Below are positions 37,245 to 50,022 of a stretch of 64,000 nucleotides of DNA, piece after piece (the first letter of the stretch is position 1; each line of letters begins with the position of its first letter). The notes under the pieces are model-generated. The model was not told the DNA's origin and made no database searches. It saw nothing but the letters and a program-made list of their open reading frames with translations. The DNA is from Archegozetes longisetosus. Lineage: Eukaryota; Arthropoda; Arachnida; Sarcoptiformes; Trhypochthoniidae. The stretch covers positions 15,064,220-15,128,219 of the forward strand of contig JAEMBT020000001.1 in assembly GCA_018873245.2 (NCBI GenBank), written 5' to 3'. Both the position numbers and the translations under genes were made by a program.

Positions 37245-38849
37245 CAAAATACCTAATATCACACATTAGTCATGTGTAATCGGATCTTATTAATAGAATA
37301 TATTTGTGAAGATATTGGAGTAATTTACTAGTGCTTTACTGATAAATTCGCTCCTTAACTTCTAGTGGCTAATTTAAAAGTCATTTCACTGAACGTACAT
37401 ATTTGCTATTTAGAAACATGTTAGAATATATAAGTAGAAAAGAAAGAATATATGCATCAGTAATTGTTTTTATTAAATTATGTTTTAATAATTTGAAGCA
37501 ATAAATATTGGCAAATAATTAAATAACAATTAACTTTAATAATAAAATATTTTAAGGACTTGTTGCATAGAGACTTCATATAAACCTGTGCAATAAAAAT
37601 TAGAAGTACCTGAAAATGTTTCAATATAATAATTTTCTTAGAGTGATACATTTATTGAATTTTAAAATCTTAAATGAGAATGCCCAAACCCTTTGCATTT
37701 AGTCTTTCCAGTGCGCCGCAGATCCACTTATGTCAATCGATAGATCTCAACGAGTACTAAAATAGTTCATAGCTTGTAGCTCAGTTCAGAGATTCCTGTG
37801 GCCTGTAGTAACCATCAGAGTTGTGACTAACAAATGCAATTTTGCGCTTGTATCGAAGTGGTCGCAGTTCGGATTTCAATTATTTGGTGTCGTTCGAATC
37901 GGAATTAGTGTCCAAATAGCTTGGTTTCGAGGTGCAGAGGTCAAAGATCACAGAGTTATTCGCAATTAGCTACTGGTCCATTATTCTTTGGTCGATCTCT
38001 ACAAACGTGGCATCATTTAGTACAGAATAAAGAGCTGAGTCGAGTAATGACCACCTCATATGGGTATCATATCTTATTCAAAAGATATTGACAAACAGTT
38101 TAGTTGTTCACGTCTCAGGAAACGCGTAGGAAGATCTCGGGCGATACCCTTCTCAAATAAAGGCCGCGCTGGATATTTAGCTAGAGAGTTTCCAGTGACA
38201 AGTATCCTATAGTCTCCGATCCGGTCAATGCCATCAACCGAAGTGTCCGACGGGCCTCGGAGGAGTACGGCTACCGTCCAGTCTGTCATATCATCCATAT
38301 CTTCATTCCTATCTCCGTCTTCATCGCTATCACCCTCATTTTCATTAACTCATTCTCATCAATTCTCTGGCTGTGATATATATTTTAAATATACAACAAG
38401 GAAGTACCCGTTGGCGGAAGATACTTCTAAGATTTTATTTATACAAAATCGCCCGCGTTTGCTCGCCGAACGCTGAGCTACCCCTAGCAGTAGGCCTATT
38501 GGAGAATCCGATTTTATGTGTAATAACTATTATAATTATTTTAGAAGTGGCCCCTATACAACCATTTCAGTGGATGACTTCTCTCCAAGCAATGCTTTCA
38601 TTGTTTTGTTTTTATTATATTATTCTTTATTGTATATTCAAATTGAAAATATATTTCGCTTCGCTCATTTAGCTCAAAAAATTGCGAAAAATGCATGCAT
38701 TTAATATAACTTTTATGGCCACTAGTGACCACAGGGGAGTCCTGATTAGGCTAAAACATATATTATTTGAGTACGCAATGAGATCTACCAATTTACATAA
38801 GTGGGACTGCGGAACACCGGAGGGACAAAATGGGCATTCTCCTTTATGA
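37245..38849. other. Intergenic region with retroelement scraps
   Basis: The part 37700-38500 is less AT-rich than its neighbours and contains the integrase-like fragment at 38074-38298. No gene was recognised elsewhere. Confidence 0.45.
38074..38298 (-). pseudogene. Gypsy-type LTR-retrotransposon integrase fragment
   Basis: A 74-residue open stretch resembles the start of the integrase catalytic core of Gypsy-group elements, in the region around the first catalytic Asp, with a following LAKYPARPL segment. The Asp position itself looks altered. No LTRs, protease or reverse transcriptase of the same element were found around it. Confidence 0.4.
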
Positions 38850-39540
38850 GTCACATTCACTTTATCAACACTCACTTTATCTATATATATTTTATCAGGG
38901 AGTGTTACAATTCTTCCATACTTCGAATTGACCAACAGAAGGCAACTAATGACCATTTCCAACAAAAGTGCTCTACAAGAAGTAACCGATGGCTATTTTT
39001 ATATCAGATGACCTAGGGGAAGTAAACGATAACCACTCAATTCAGATGATCTGCGGAAAACGACCGATGACCATTTCCAACTAAGATAACCTACGATAGC
39101 CTATATGAATTCAGATGAACAATATAGATAAAAGATAACAATTTTCTTATTAGATGACATCAGGTAGGCAATCGAAGAGATTTCAATGGGTTTAATACGG
39201 CCTTGAATTATTTTCCTTAATTCAACTTATGTAAATAACTATCGGTCACATTTTATTTGTCAATGAATTCGTCATTTACTTCGCGTAGTTAATTTAAATT
39301 TAATATAGCCAACGAATACTTACTGTCATGAGTTAGAAATGGCCATTATTCATTTTTCATAGGTCATCTGCGTTGGAAATATAGGTTGTTAGTTGGAAAT
39401 TGTCATTAGTTTTATTATGTTGGTCAATTAGAAATGTAGAAGAATTGTGACACTGATAAAATAAGTATCGATAAAGTAAGTGTCGATCAAGTAAATATCG
39501 ATCAAATGAGTGTCTATAAAGTGACTGCGACAGGAAATTT
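38850..39540. mobile_element. About 690-bp foldback element with short tandem repeats in its arms
   Basis: The left arm (gaattgaccaacagaaggc, aatgaccatttccaac, cagatgacct) pairs in reverse with the right arm (aggtcatctgcgttggaaa, gttggtcaattagaaatgta). Both outer parts carry repeated ACTTTATC/TATCGAT-type words. No coding sequence. Confidence 0.65.
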
Positions 39541-39639
39541 ATATCGTGCTGCGCACCAATTCATTAGAAATGAAAAAGTTTAACAATGTGTCAATATGAA
39601 AGTAAAAATTGATTATTCGAAAACTTTTAATATATTCAT

Positions 39640-41410
39640 TGATTCCGGGCCTCTATCTGTTCATGGGGGTCGTGAGGGGGCGTCTCCTGAGATGCTGAGC
39701 CCATTTTATTCGAACTTCTACCACAATGCACATACCGGGCCATTCCCTGTGGTCGACCTTCCCACAGATTTTGAGCGTCTGGTCTCTGCATCTGGTCCTG
39801 GTCTCCCTCTAGGTCTGGTGCCCGATTGGCAGGCTGCCCATATTCGGTGGGCGATCCTCAGGACGTAACCGAGCCATCTCATCTACGACCTCTCTATTTG
39901 GAGGAGTAGCGGCTCGACCCCGAAGTCCCGGCGAATGTTCGAACTCAGCACTCGATCTCAGAGCGTAAATCCGGCCACCCTTATAAAGAATCTCATTTTG
40001 TCCGCTCGTATTCGCGATCTCGTTCTTTCAGTCACTATCCAAAGCTCGTGACCATAGGTGGGGGTTGAGACGAAGATTGAGTGAAAAACGGATTATTTTG
40101 CCTTGCAGCTCAGCTCCCGCTTCCCGGCGACCGACTGATACAGCTGTCGCATCACTGTTCCAGCTACCTCGATACTTATATCGGTTTCTACGTTCCATTT
40201 TCCATCACTCGCGAACGAGACTCCGAAATACTGAAACACCTCCACATGAGTCAGTAGGGCTCCACTCACATGAAGAGCGTACCGCCTAGGGTTCCGAGAT
40301 CACAAGTGTCTTCGTCATTTTGTGTTAATCCGCATTGATGCTGATTCACACTCGGCTGCAAATATGTCCAGTGCCTGCTGCAGGTCAGACTGAGACGGCG
40401 CCATTATTCTGAGATCATCAGCGAAGATCAGATGACACACTTGCGCCTCCAATCGTGACACTCTTGGCCAAGACTGCGCCTGGCAACCCTGTCCATATAA
40501 TTGATGAACAAAGTGATGACAGAACTCAACCTTGGCGGAGTCCAGAGCCAGCATAGGACATTTCCGATCTGCGACCGATTATCCGAACACAGCTCTTACT
40601 CTTTAAATAGATGGAGGCGATGGCACCAATAAGTTGATCATCGACCCCGTACTCTCCGAGTATCACCTACAACAAACCGCTATCAACACGGTTATACGCC
40701 TTCTCTAGGTCTGCAAATGAGATATAGACCGGTTCGTCGTATTCCCAAGATTTCTTAACGATCTGTTGGAAAGTGAAGAGCTGATCTGTTATACTTCGGC
40801 CTCCGCAGAACTCGCGTTGTTCGTCCTGGATTTTATGGTCGACAACCTTAGTCAACCTACCCTGCAGCACCTTTGCTTAGAATTTAACGGGGAGGCTTGA
40901 GAGTGATGCCACTATAGTTGCAGCATTCCCTTTGGTCTCCTTTCTTAAAGATCGGAACCACCACCAAAGGTACTACCCCTGTCCTCTATGCGACTCCGAA
41001 GACAAGGGTGAGCCACCGTAGGCTTCCATCGTCGAGAGTTTTAAGCATCTCAGGCCGGATTTCGTCAATCCTTGCGGCCTTCCCTGGTTTGAGCGACTTA
41101 ATAGCCGCTCTCGCCTCCACCAGATAAGGACTAATCTCCGCCCCAAGATGCAGCTCCGAGATCTGTCCCCTATGTCGGACAGAATTGAGCAGTTCCGCAA
41201 AGTATTCTCTCCATTTCTGGAACATATTCTCTTGCTTGGTTAAAATCACACCGTTTTTATCTTTGACGGACTCTCCTAGTTCTGAGCCGGCGGATGGTCT
41301 GCCAGAATACTTTGGGAGCATTCCTGAAGCTGTCTTCGAAGGCCACTCCGAAATTCTTCCATGGCTGAGATTTAACGGCTGCTACGGCTTTGTTTACGGC
41401 CTTTTCTAGT
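39640..41410 (-). pseudogene. 3' part of a non-LTR retrotransposon, reverse transcriptase and C-terminus, decayed
   Basis: Read from right to left, the pieces come in family order. First is GKAARIDEIRPEMLK (about 41070-41010). Then comes EQREFCGGRSITDQLFTFQQ and ISFADLEKAYNRV (about 40840-40690), the latter around the first RT Asp, which has become part of FAD. Then LIFADDLRIMAPSQSDLQQA (about 40440-40380) holds the FADD catalytic motif. After a shift come YALHVSGALLTHVEVFQYFG (about 40280-40220), a TYGHELWIVTERTRSRI segment (about 40050) and MRWLGYVLRI (about 39880), typical of the C-terminal region. Stops and frameshifts show it is dead. The endonuclease domain is absent, as expected of 5'-truncated insertion. 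Clade not settled. Confidence 0.8.
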
Positions 41411-41910
41411 CAGAGTAGGCCTGTCGAGTTTCAGAGTTTGCATTACCAAGCCAAACCTGGAATTTTCTCCTCAGTAGAAATATTTACCTTTGAAAAATTT
41501 AGTTGATTATTATGATTTTGCTTTAAATATTGAGGTTAAAAGAATAGAGTATAGAAAGGAGAACACACGTTAAGCAATTGTACGTGGGCAAGAACTTTTG
41601 ATCTTGTAATTTGATGGCGAATATACTCATACATCTTTGACCAAATTATTAGATCTTGGTTACTTCCGGTTCCGGAGAAAAAAATTCTCAACTCTTTTAA
41701 CATTACGTCTATGGAAGAAAACTCAATTTCAAAAGATTATTTGACCACGGCCTCCATTAGTTTCTCTTTGGGATTTCACTCAAAAATCAATAAAAATAAG
41801 GGAATAATTTTAGAGAGGTTCAAGATTTGGAACCTAGTGATATCGATAATTCAAGTTTCCAATAATTTTTATTCTAGAGAAGTTCAAATCTCTATTTTTA
41901 TAAAGTAATA
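41411..41910. other. 500-bp stretch with no recognised feature
   Basis: AT-rich; no gene or repeat was identified. Confidence 0.5.
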
Positions 41911-42025
41911 CAGGGTGAATCCGGACTAATGGGTCTAAGTGGGTTTTTGAACTCCCACCCCCGAATGTGATATATCATTGAATTCAGTTCTTCGAGCTAA
42001 ACATTTTGATACCTCGGCGGGTCAA
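41911..42025. mobile_element. Single arm of the CAGGGTGAATCC element family
   Basis: It begins cagggtgaatccggactaat and continues with tgtgatatatcattgaattc-type sequence, matching the arms of the nested element at 22259-22835. No second arm was found downstream, so it is a truncated copy. Confidence 0.65.
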
Positions 42026-43802
42026 TTATGATCAGTGGTTCCCGAGATATATCCGAACCGATCGATATCGTTCGCTCTCCTTCACTGCTACGGCTCGAAC
42101 ACCTAAATATTTCAAGTCTATACCCATAGGAGGAGTTAAAGTATTCCATATCGTTTCACCAACTTTTCAAGTTTTCATCAAACTATAAAATACTCTCGTC
42201 TTTAAATATCTCAATATAATTAATATCAAAGTCTTCAACTGTATTTTTTTCTACAAATGAAATTTTTATACGATTAGAAGCGATCTAAAGTTCAATTCAA
42301 ATTCTTGACCAATTTTATTGCTACTAAACTATTCAGGTATATCCCATTAATTAATTATTAAACAAATTTAATAAATGTTTGTAAAGATTCGAAAAATCTC
42401 TTCCCAGGTTTCTGATGAAAATTCTTAATTAAACTAAGTAAATTTTTAGAGTTTACAAGCTTTATGTTTAGATACCTGTCAAATTAATATAATGCAAAAG
42501 GAAACCTACTTTTTCCTTCTATGAACAAGAAGTGAAGGAGTAGAGCGCAAAGCTATGCCCACTTACAAAAACAATTTGACGACATTAACATGCAGAAATT
42601 AATGATTTTAAAGTGCACAAGATAACGATATTATGGATCCGTCTCTATTCTCGACTGGTGTAGAATCAATCACAAACCAGAGAATCGTTTTATTACCAAA
42701 TTATCGTTAATTTTGTCAAACAGTCTATAAAAGTAAGTATAGCTTCGCGCGCGACTCCACACCTTATTCATAGAAGGAGAAGGTAGAAGTTCTACCTTAG
42801 CAGAGGACTGACACAGAGTGAAGAGATAATATGTATATTGCACAATATACAATATATAATAGAGATCATTGAATTCAATTTAATTTTCGGTTCGTCTCTA
42901 AATGAAAACTTACAAGTATGAAACAAACTAAATCGAGATGTTTTACGCTCTTTTAGACAAATAGAATGTCTAGAAATTGAAATTAATAGGCATTCTTTAA
43001 GTTAGGATCGCTTAATTTATTTCAATTTCGATCAATTCTCTATATGTAAAAAATACAAGTTTTAGAACAAATTAAAAGAAAATGTTTTGTGCTCTTTTAG
43101 ACAAGTAACATGCCGAAAAATAAAACTCCATAGATATTCTTTAAGTTGGGATCGATTAAATTTGTTTTATTTTAAACTATTCAGTATAATTGGAACATAA
43201 AAATTTTGAAAATTGAATCGAAAGAAAAATTTTTTCCGATTCGAAGATTGAACTAAATTGTTTAAAGATTCACAAGCGATAGTATCAATAATATCGAACC
43301 TATATGAATATTGTGCAATATCCAGGATCATTGAAACTTATTGTAATAATTGAAACAAGAGAAATACACTACTGTCTATATCCATGCTATGGTTTTTGCA
43401 GTAGTTAAAATTTGTTTTAAACGTCGACTAGGAAATAATTTATTTGATTCGTTTCAAGTAAAAATTTGTAGACCGCACTGAGACATAAATAAGTTAATTA
43501 TAAAATGAATTCTCCAGATGCTGCCTTAATTGTCTAAGAATTTTGGTTAGGTAAATCAGTTGCCTAGAGAAGTAAAAATGTTTCCCATCGACCTTTTCAC
43601 AATTTATAAACCGCATAAAAGACTAATAAATTTAAAACAATTGGTTCCTACAATCTCGGTTAATGAGATTATATATACGTATATATATAAATAATAGATA
43701 CATATTATATATTATATACATATTATATATTATAAATATATTGTAGAATATACGTTGTCCACGCATACATAAATCTCTGAATTCCGCGTCGGCCTTTTCC
43801 TA

Positions 43803-43803
<1 letters not shown>

Positions 43804-43841
<38 letters not shown>

Positions 43842-43860
43842 ACCACCACCACCACCACAC
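43804..43860. repeat. (CA)n followed by (CAC)n microsatellite
   Basis: A CA tract of about 38 bp passes into a CAC trinucleotide tract. Confidence 0.95.
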
Positions 43861-44267
43861 TGTTTTACAAAATTTGCTTATTCAATCTAAAACTTTATGA
43901 ACGTTTATTAGCCATTTCAATCGTGATACGTTTTTCCTAGCGAAAATATTTTTTCGAAATATTCTAACTGATCTTATTTTCTACTAATATTTTATATTTT
44001 TCAAACGTCGTTTTGAAACTTGAGATATCTATGTGTTTCAAACATTTATTATATGGAATTTATTTGTTTCAGATCTATGGTTTGAATTTCTATATAAGTG
44101 ATTCTTTTTGTCTTTAACCAAAGAAACATATGTCTTGCTTCATGATCTACTCCAACAAAACATGAAAACTCATTATTGTTCGGATCGAATCTGATTTATC
44201 ATTTTGTCATGTTCTTCTCTAATCTGTCTAATCATACGAATTGAAACTCGCTACCGTCAATTCACAT

Positions 44268-44270
<3 letters not shown>

Positions 44271-44349
<79 letters not shown>
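44271..44349. repeat. (CA)n-(GA)n compound microsatellite
   Basis: 35 bp of CA repeats joined directly to 44 bp of GA repeats. Confidence 0.95.
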
Positions 44350-44352
<3 letters not shown>

Positions 44353-44714
44353 AGAGACGTTACTTTGAACCTAGCGTAGTTTTCAGAATTTTAAAGCAAT
44401 TGATCAATGCGTTAGAAAACAATATTAACGTTCTCAGTCCTATTACTGCGTACTGCATTTTTGTTTTCAATATGTGCACAACTTATGATTTTAAGTTTTG
44501 AAAATTATTTTCACAATGGATTTTTTAATTTCAATTTTGTGCCACTACGTCTGTGATTTTCGTACCTTGTACACAAAAAAGAATTAAGTTATTGTCCCAT
44601 CATATTTTGTACTCAATATTTCATGTCTAACATTCCGAGTGCGACATGTTTTTTTATTGTTATTGTAGTAAAAGAGTCGTGAAGAAACTAGATTTCTGTA
44701 GTAACGATTAAAAA

Positions 44715-45785
44715 ATGATGAGTCTTAGGAGTCAGGAGCGGCGACAGGGCGCCCTTTCAGATGAGGAGTTTCTTAATTTCTTCTATAATAGGCTAAAAGT
44801 TTCCAATTTTAAGGATAAAATCAAAACAGAGCCAGATGCGCTCAAATATTGTCAATTGTCAGGCATTTTACCTACCAGAGCGACTCCTCCGTATTGTTCC
44901 AAACGTCCTGACGTCTTATGAAAATTGTAAATGAACAAAAAAGGAATAAATTGGGTTTCAGGTAGTTTGAAGCCTGTATGCAATATAAAAATTGAGCCCA
45001 CGAAAAATATATGGTTTTGACGCGCTCATTAGTCTTCGAGAGGGTCTCCATATTATCGTACGCTTTGTAGCTGGGCTTAAGCATAAACAGGAAGTTGCAG
45101 AAGTCAAAGTCGATAAGGAAACAATTACCAATTGGTACGGCTATTTACGCGAGGTTTAGGAAATTATAATGTCTCAGCGTAGGCAAATAGGGGGAGTATA
45201 CGAGGACGAAAACGGGAAAATTGTGGCGCACTTTGTATAAGTCGACGAGACTCAGATTTGTGACTGCAAGTATAACAGATGAAGACTTTAAAATACTGAG
45301 ACACAAAGACTCTAGGTAGTGGGTAGAGTGTGCAGGCTTTTATGGTTAGAGTTCCGAACAGAAGAACAAACGTGATTGATTATTTAGTATATTCAAAGAT
45401 AGCGTTAGGGAGCATTTTAGTGACGGACGCGGCTCGAGTTAATGAAAATATGCACACTAGATTAGGAATCGAACATGAATCTGTGAGGCATAGCGTAAAT
45501 TTTGTTAGCCCTACGAACATGTATATCAATACAAGCATAATAGAATTTCGTTAGGCCACAGTCAAACAAAAAGTAAAATCATACAAGAAAACGAACTTTG
45601 TCGAAGCGTGCATTGTTCAACGTTTGTATGAATTTGAAAACTTTTACCGCTTGAAAGAAAAGTTTAGTTATGGGATAAAGTTTGAAAAATTAGTTAGCGA
45701 TGTAGTGATAGTTTATATAGGTCCTGATAGTAATAAGGTACCACTAGAATTGGTAGTCCACGATTGGGATAAATTATTGCGCTAA
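44715..45785 (+). pseudogene. Merlin/IS1016-like DDE transposase relic
   Basis: The first open part (44715-44921) begins MMSLRSQERRQGALSDEEFL. After stops, a stretch near 45165-45285 reads RRQIGGVYEDENGKIV, then VDETQICDCKYNR, matching the VDE-x-KYNRG start of the catalytic core. An open frame at 45330-45554 carries GSILVTDAARVNE, with the second Asp, and VRHSVNFVSPTNMYINTSII, which resembles the HxxVNHSxxFVxPxTGxHTNxIE block containing the third acidic residue. The frame then reopens with KQKVKSYKK and runs to a stop near 45783. Several stops make it inactive. Terminal inverted repeats were not found. Confidence 0.6.
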
Positions 45786-46070
45786 TTATTGTGTTCATTG
45801 AAAAAATAGTTAAATGTGCCTCACTTGGTCGTTACATTAGTCTTAATGTTCGTCTAAATCGAGCTCACTCGTAGTTGTTTTCAGACGTTTAAGGGCCTCT
45901 ATTAGCCAATTGGCGCATTGGTAACGTTCAAAAAGTTCTTGAGAACTACTCGAGATAGCGGAGGCGCCAAAATACTTAGCTAAACGTTCTATCACGCGGC
46001 GTGTTTCGCCACTTCCGTTGGGTCAGAAGTTGCCAGGCTCGGGTCGGAAGTGGTTCGTTTCGTAAGTCGA

Positions 46071-46182
46071 CGAGTGTGATACATCACTGGATTCAGTTCG
46101 TAGAGCTGAATCCAGTGATGTATCACACTCGGGGAAGGGAGACTGCTATATACCTCAGACCCATTAGACCGGATTTACCCCG
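46071..46182. mobile_element. Reflected half-copy of the CAGGGTGAATCC element with a 61-bp palindrome
   Basis: 46071-46131 is an almost perfect hairpin: cgagtgtgatacatcactgg ... ccagtgatgtatcacactcg with a short loop. It is followed by the arm end (cccattagaccggatttacc) of the family seen at 22259-22835. The sequence to its left (45900-46070) is not recognisably part of the element. Confidence 0.65.
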
Positions 46183-47689
46183 TGCTTAAATTCTCGTTTT
46201 ACAATATTTTGGAAAATTTTATTTACGATAACTATATATAAGCACAGTTGTCTTGAGATTCTTTCATTTGGTTCTGGTACGTTCGGTGGATACTAACTTG
46301 CCCATAGTGCCCCTCATAGTCAGTGCTGATTTGAATTTAACATGAAAAAATCAAACCGAATTTTCTGACGAGTCGAGTGTAGATTCTACTTTAGAATGTA
46401 AACCAAGATTTTAAAAATAATTATATTTTAAAATTTTGAGCCACGAGGAATGTGGAAATATTAGTGATTCTTGGCGTAAATTAGCTTATATTCTTGTTAT
46501 GTGACTTTCACCATTAGACACAACTTCGTACTCTCGTTGTTTTAGGCTAACAAGTAGGCTTTCATTTTACTCCTCACATCAAGCCGAGTTTAATAATACT
46601 CCATTTAGTATGATCTAATCACATGTGACATTTAACCTGGTATAGTGTATTATCGATACTCTCAGGTCGGCGAGATAAGTCCAATACCTCCAATGTAGGA
46701 GCAAAGTCATTAGAAGTCCTAGGCGGTCAAGGTATAAAGGTTATTTCTGGTAAAAATGAACCTGAATTTCGTCTTCAGCGTTAATCAAACTTACGAAATA
46801 TATATGTATATTCCTTTAGTTTGGTAAGGGTCCTATTCTAAAGTGTGGCCCAAATTAATTCTACTCATTATTTGGTTCGATTTGGACTTACTTCGAGCTT
46901 ACTTGAAGACGAATTGAATGAAACTAATAGATTGCAATGGACTCGAAACAGTTCTCCAATATACCACAAGATATCAGAACGTTCTAGAAAACTTGGAGAA
47001 GTTTCATCGTTTTCAGGATTTCCTTCCATAATTTAGAAAATTCTAAATAGTCATATAGTTTCCATAATATTCTAGAAAGTTCTAAAATATTTCCTGAGCT
47101 AAACATAAATTCAAACCTGTTCAAATCTATTTTTATCATATCCGAACTTTATTTACTAAAGGCTCAAACCGATCCGAAATGTCGTTTTCACTAGTTGCCA
47201 GACAGGTACGTTTGCTCAAGAGATAAGAACATATATGCAGATTAGTATTTTTGACGATTACTCAGGAACCATCAGAACAAAGCTCTGGATCGTGTATAAA
47301 ATGAATAATTCCTGAAAAATAATATTTCATGAACACTGTAAAGGCCGAGATTTCTTTGATAGGAGTAGCGTAGAATTAATACAATAAGAAACCTAGATAT
47401 TATTCAGTTCATTTTAATAAAATAAAAGAAGCATAATATAATGTTATAAGATTAAAAGGATTTTATAATAAGATGAAAGAACCTTAATATGAAGAAAAAC
47501 AGATTAGGTTATAGTAATAAAGCTGGACCGAATTGGGCGAGGTTATAAACAAATATATGGTTGGACTCGATTCATTGAGTGAAATTTTTTGACCTCACCC
47601 CATGGGTAGTCACTTCTTTTCCGAAAAACTTTAATATAAGCCAGTAAATGGTAGAAGAAATCCACTGATTTGCTGGTCAATATAATTGA
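46183..47689. other. 1.5-kb stretch with no recognised feature
   Basis: AT-rich with no gene found. A run of related TTCTAGAA-type words lies at 46975-47095. Confidence 0.45.
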
Positions 47690-49345
47690 AGAATGGCACA
47701 AATTTGTTGCATTGTATCATGTACAGTGCCGGAAATTCGTACAAACTCACCCGAGAAAGTTGGATAACTCGGTTTGACGAAATTTTGAACATTTTTGAAC
47801 TTTGATTAAAATTTAAGGTTGAGGGTACTAAATAGGCGCAACCGTAAAGAAACATCATAAAAATCGAGTGGCACATTCAATGGATAATGTTTGACAAGAT
47901 GAGTCGAACCATGCCAAATTTTTGGAGCCACACATACCCGTTCGTTAGCCACTTCCACTTTTAAACTTTTCTTTATAATATACTTCTGAGTGGAATGAGC
48001 ATTATAAAACCATATGATACGTGAGATCGGTAGCGCTCAGTGATACAAGTATAACCATACCAAATTTTGGCAGCCGTGCCCCCTGTTCAGTAACCACGCC
48101 CACTTTTGTATTTTAAAAGTTAATTTCTGAGTGGGCAGAGCGTCACAAAAATCATATGACACCTGTAATTGGTAGTACTCATTAAGACAGGTCGAACCAT
48201 ATCAAATTTTTAGAGACACGCCCATCCGTACACTAGCCACGTCCACTTATACATATTATTTTAATTCATTTCTATTGGTATGTTTGACGGGAGCTTGGAA
48301 TGGATATCAAAAACAGAATTTTATTGAAATTTTTTTACAAATTATTTAAAAGTAGTCCCCCATAGCCCGAATACATCGATTCATTCTGTCCTTCCACTTC
48401 TCGTACACCCGACGCCACTCTTCCGGAGTTATGCTTTCAATTAAAAATTAGATAAGAACTAGACATGACTAGACTTTGATTGATCACCAAAAATAAACAA
48501 TTAGAGGCAGACGACTAAAATTTTGTGTGCGAAATTCAAACACATTATATTAATTAAAAACATTAAAACAATTATTCTAAAATTTTTTTTCATTCCCATT
48601 CCGAGCATCCATCAAACATACTAATAGTTGGGAGGAGCAGTATAAATTCACTTGACACGTGTAATCGTTAGTGCTTTATGATATGAGTCAAACTATACTA
48701 AATTTTTGGAGTCACGTCCATCCATTTACTATCTAAACCTATTTTTACTATCCGAATTTTATTAACTTACAGTGTCGTAACAGGGCCCCCATGATGACAC
48801 TGCTGAGTTGTAAGATTCAGACAGTTATTTCGATTTTTTAAGATATTTATTTACGTCTTAATTTAAATCAGATTTATAGACAGTTTATTTGCATAATACA
48901 ATATAAAAATTATTTTTCAAACCTGGCTGTGATTAAGAAGTTCTTAGATCCAAGAAATTTTGTATTGTTCGACTTGTATCAAAGTCACTAACGATTGCAC
49001 ATATCAAGTGAACTGTATACTGCTCCTCCCACTTAGAAATGAATTAAAATAATAATATGTATAAGTGGGCATGGCTAGTGAACGGATGGGCGTGTCTCTA
49101 AAAATTTGGTATGGTTCGACTTGTCTTAATGAGTACTACCAATTTCAGGTGTTATATGATTTTTATGGCGCTCTGCCCACTCAGAAATGTGTTATAAAGA
49201 AAAGTTTAAAAGTGGAAGTGGCTAATGAACGTGTATGTGTGGCTCCAAAAATTTGGTATAGTTGGACTCGTCTTGCCAAGTAATATCGATTGCATGTCAT
49301 TCGATTTTTATAATGCTCCGCCAGTTCAGAAGTGAATCAAAAGTA
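47690..49345. mobile_element. Inverted-repeat element whose arms are tandem 140- to 150-bp units
   Basis: The right arm (about 48940-49345) contains units starting gtgggcatggctagtgaacg and gtggaagtggctaatgaacg, each with an aaaatttggtatggttcgac core and a cgatttttataatgctc/tggcgctctgcccactcag end. The left arm (about 47690-48765) carries the same units in reverse and is split by the mariner remnant at 48275-48624. The centre is near 48850. There is no coding sequence of its own; the superfamily is unknown. Confidence 0.65.
48275..48624 (-). mobile_element. 350-bp mariner deletion derivative with C-terminal transposase remnant
   Basis: Flanked by TA on both sides. The ends ttggtatgtttgacgggagc and, in complement, ttagtatgtttgatggatgc form about 28-bp inverted repeats. 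On the minus strand near 48345-48445 the frame reads SITPEEWRRVYEKWKDRMNR followed by CIRAMGDYF and a stop, the characteristic end of mariner transposases. The catalytic D,D(34)D region has been deleted. It is inserted in the left arm of the surrounding tandem-unit element. Confidence 0.8.
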
Positions 49346-50022
49346 AAAATTAAAAGTTGAATGTTGGTTCTTCAACTATGTTGAATGGGTGGTATCTACA
49401 AACCAAAAAACTTATGAGTTCTTCATTAGGGTCAAGTTTTGCAGACGCTTTTACTTGTTGAAACATATCTGTTATTTTCATACTTTTTGGCCCAAACTTA
49501 TTGTGCATTATTAAGATGTCTTTTTAATGTACTCGATCCTGATATACCCGAAAAAACTTTTTCACAATAATTGCATTCCACCTTATTTACAAATGATGTG
49601 TAGTTTTAAATTTGGTCGATTATGTTGAGAGTTGAGATGATTCTATTGAGTGATAAGATTCACCTGAATCAAAACTTTCTATAATGTCTATTTCACTCGT
49701 TTTGGACACAATTAACTATAATTTTCTTATAATGAGATAGAAACAAAGTCTAGAACGATGGCAAATTATTTGTTATTTTTTTATGTAATGTAATAGTATT
49801 TATGCCAAATTTTCTAAGTTGCTTTGCATGAAATGAATTTATTTATATTATGATCTCAATTACAGACTCGTATTGTATCGGAGTCAGGTTCCTGAGGTCC
49901 GAGTCCGGGTCCGAGTCTTTCAAAAAGACCTGAGGACTCAGATCTGCTCATCAGTAAACTTTAATCTAAAGTGCAATCCATTAACCGTTTATTGAGAAAG
50001 ATAATATTTCTTGTTTGAGAAA
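49346..50022. other. Spacer before the hAT element
   Basis: No gene was found. A short word family (gagtccgggtccgagtcttt) with GGTCCGAG/GACTC repeats occurs at 49880-49945. Confidence 0.45.

Larger units (their letters stand above)
42026..44714. other. 2.7-kb intergenic region with microsatellites
   Basis: No gene was recognised. An imperfect ~170-bp direct duplication (tttagacaa...taggcattctttaagtt-like) is visible near 42900-43150. AT-rich TA tracts lie at 43667-43745. Confidence 0.5.

Noticed and set aside
39596..40289. Plus-strand frames at 39596-39868 and 40065-40289
   Set aside because: They are shadows of the minus-strand non-LTR retrotransposon C-terminal region.
47631..47876. 81-codon minus-strand frame
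   Set aside because: It overlaps the tandem-unit arm of the element at 47690-49345; no conserved protein features.
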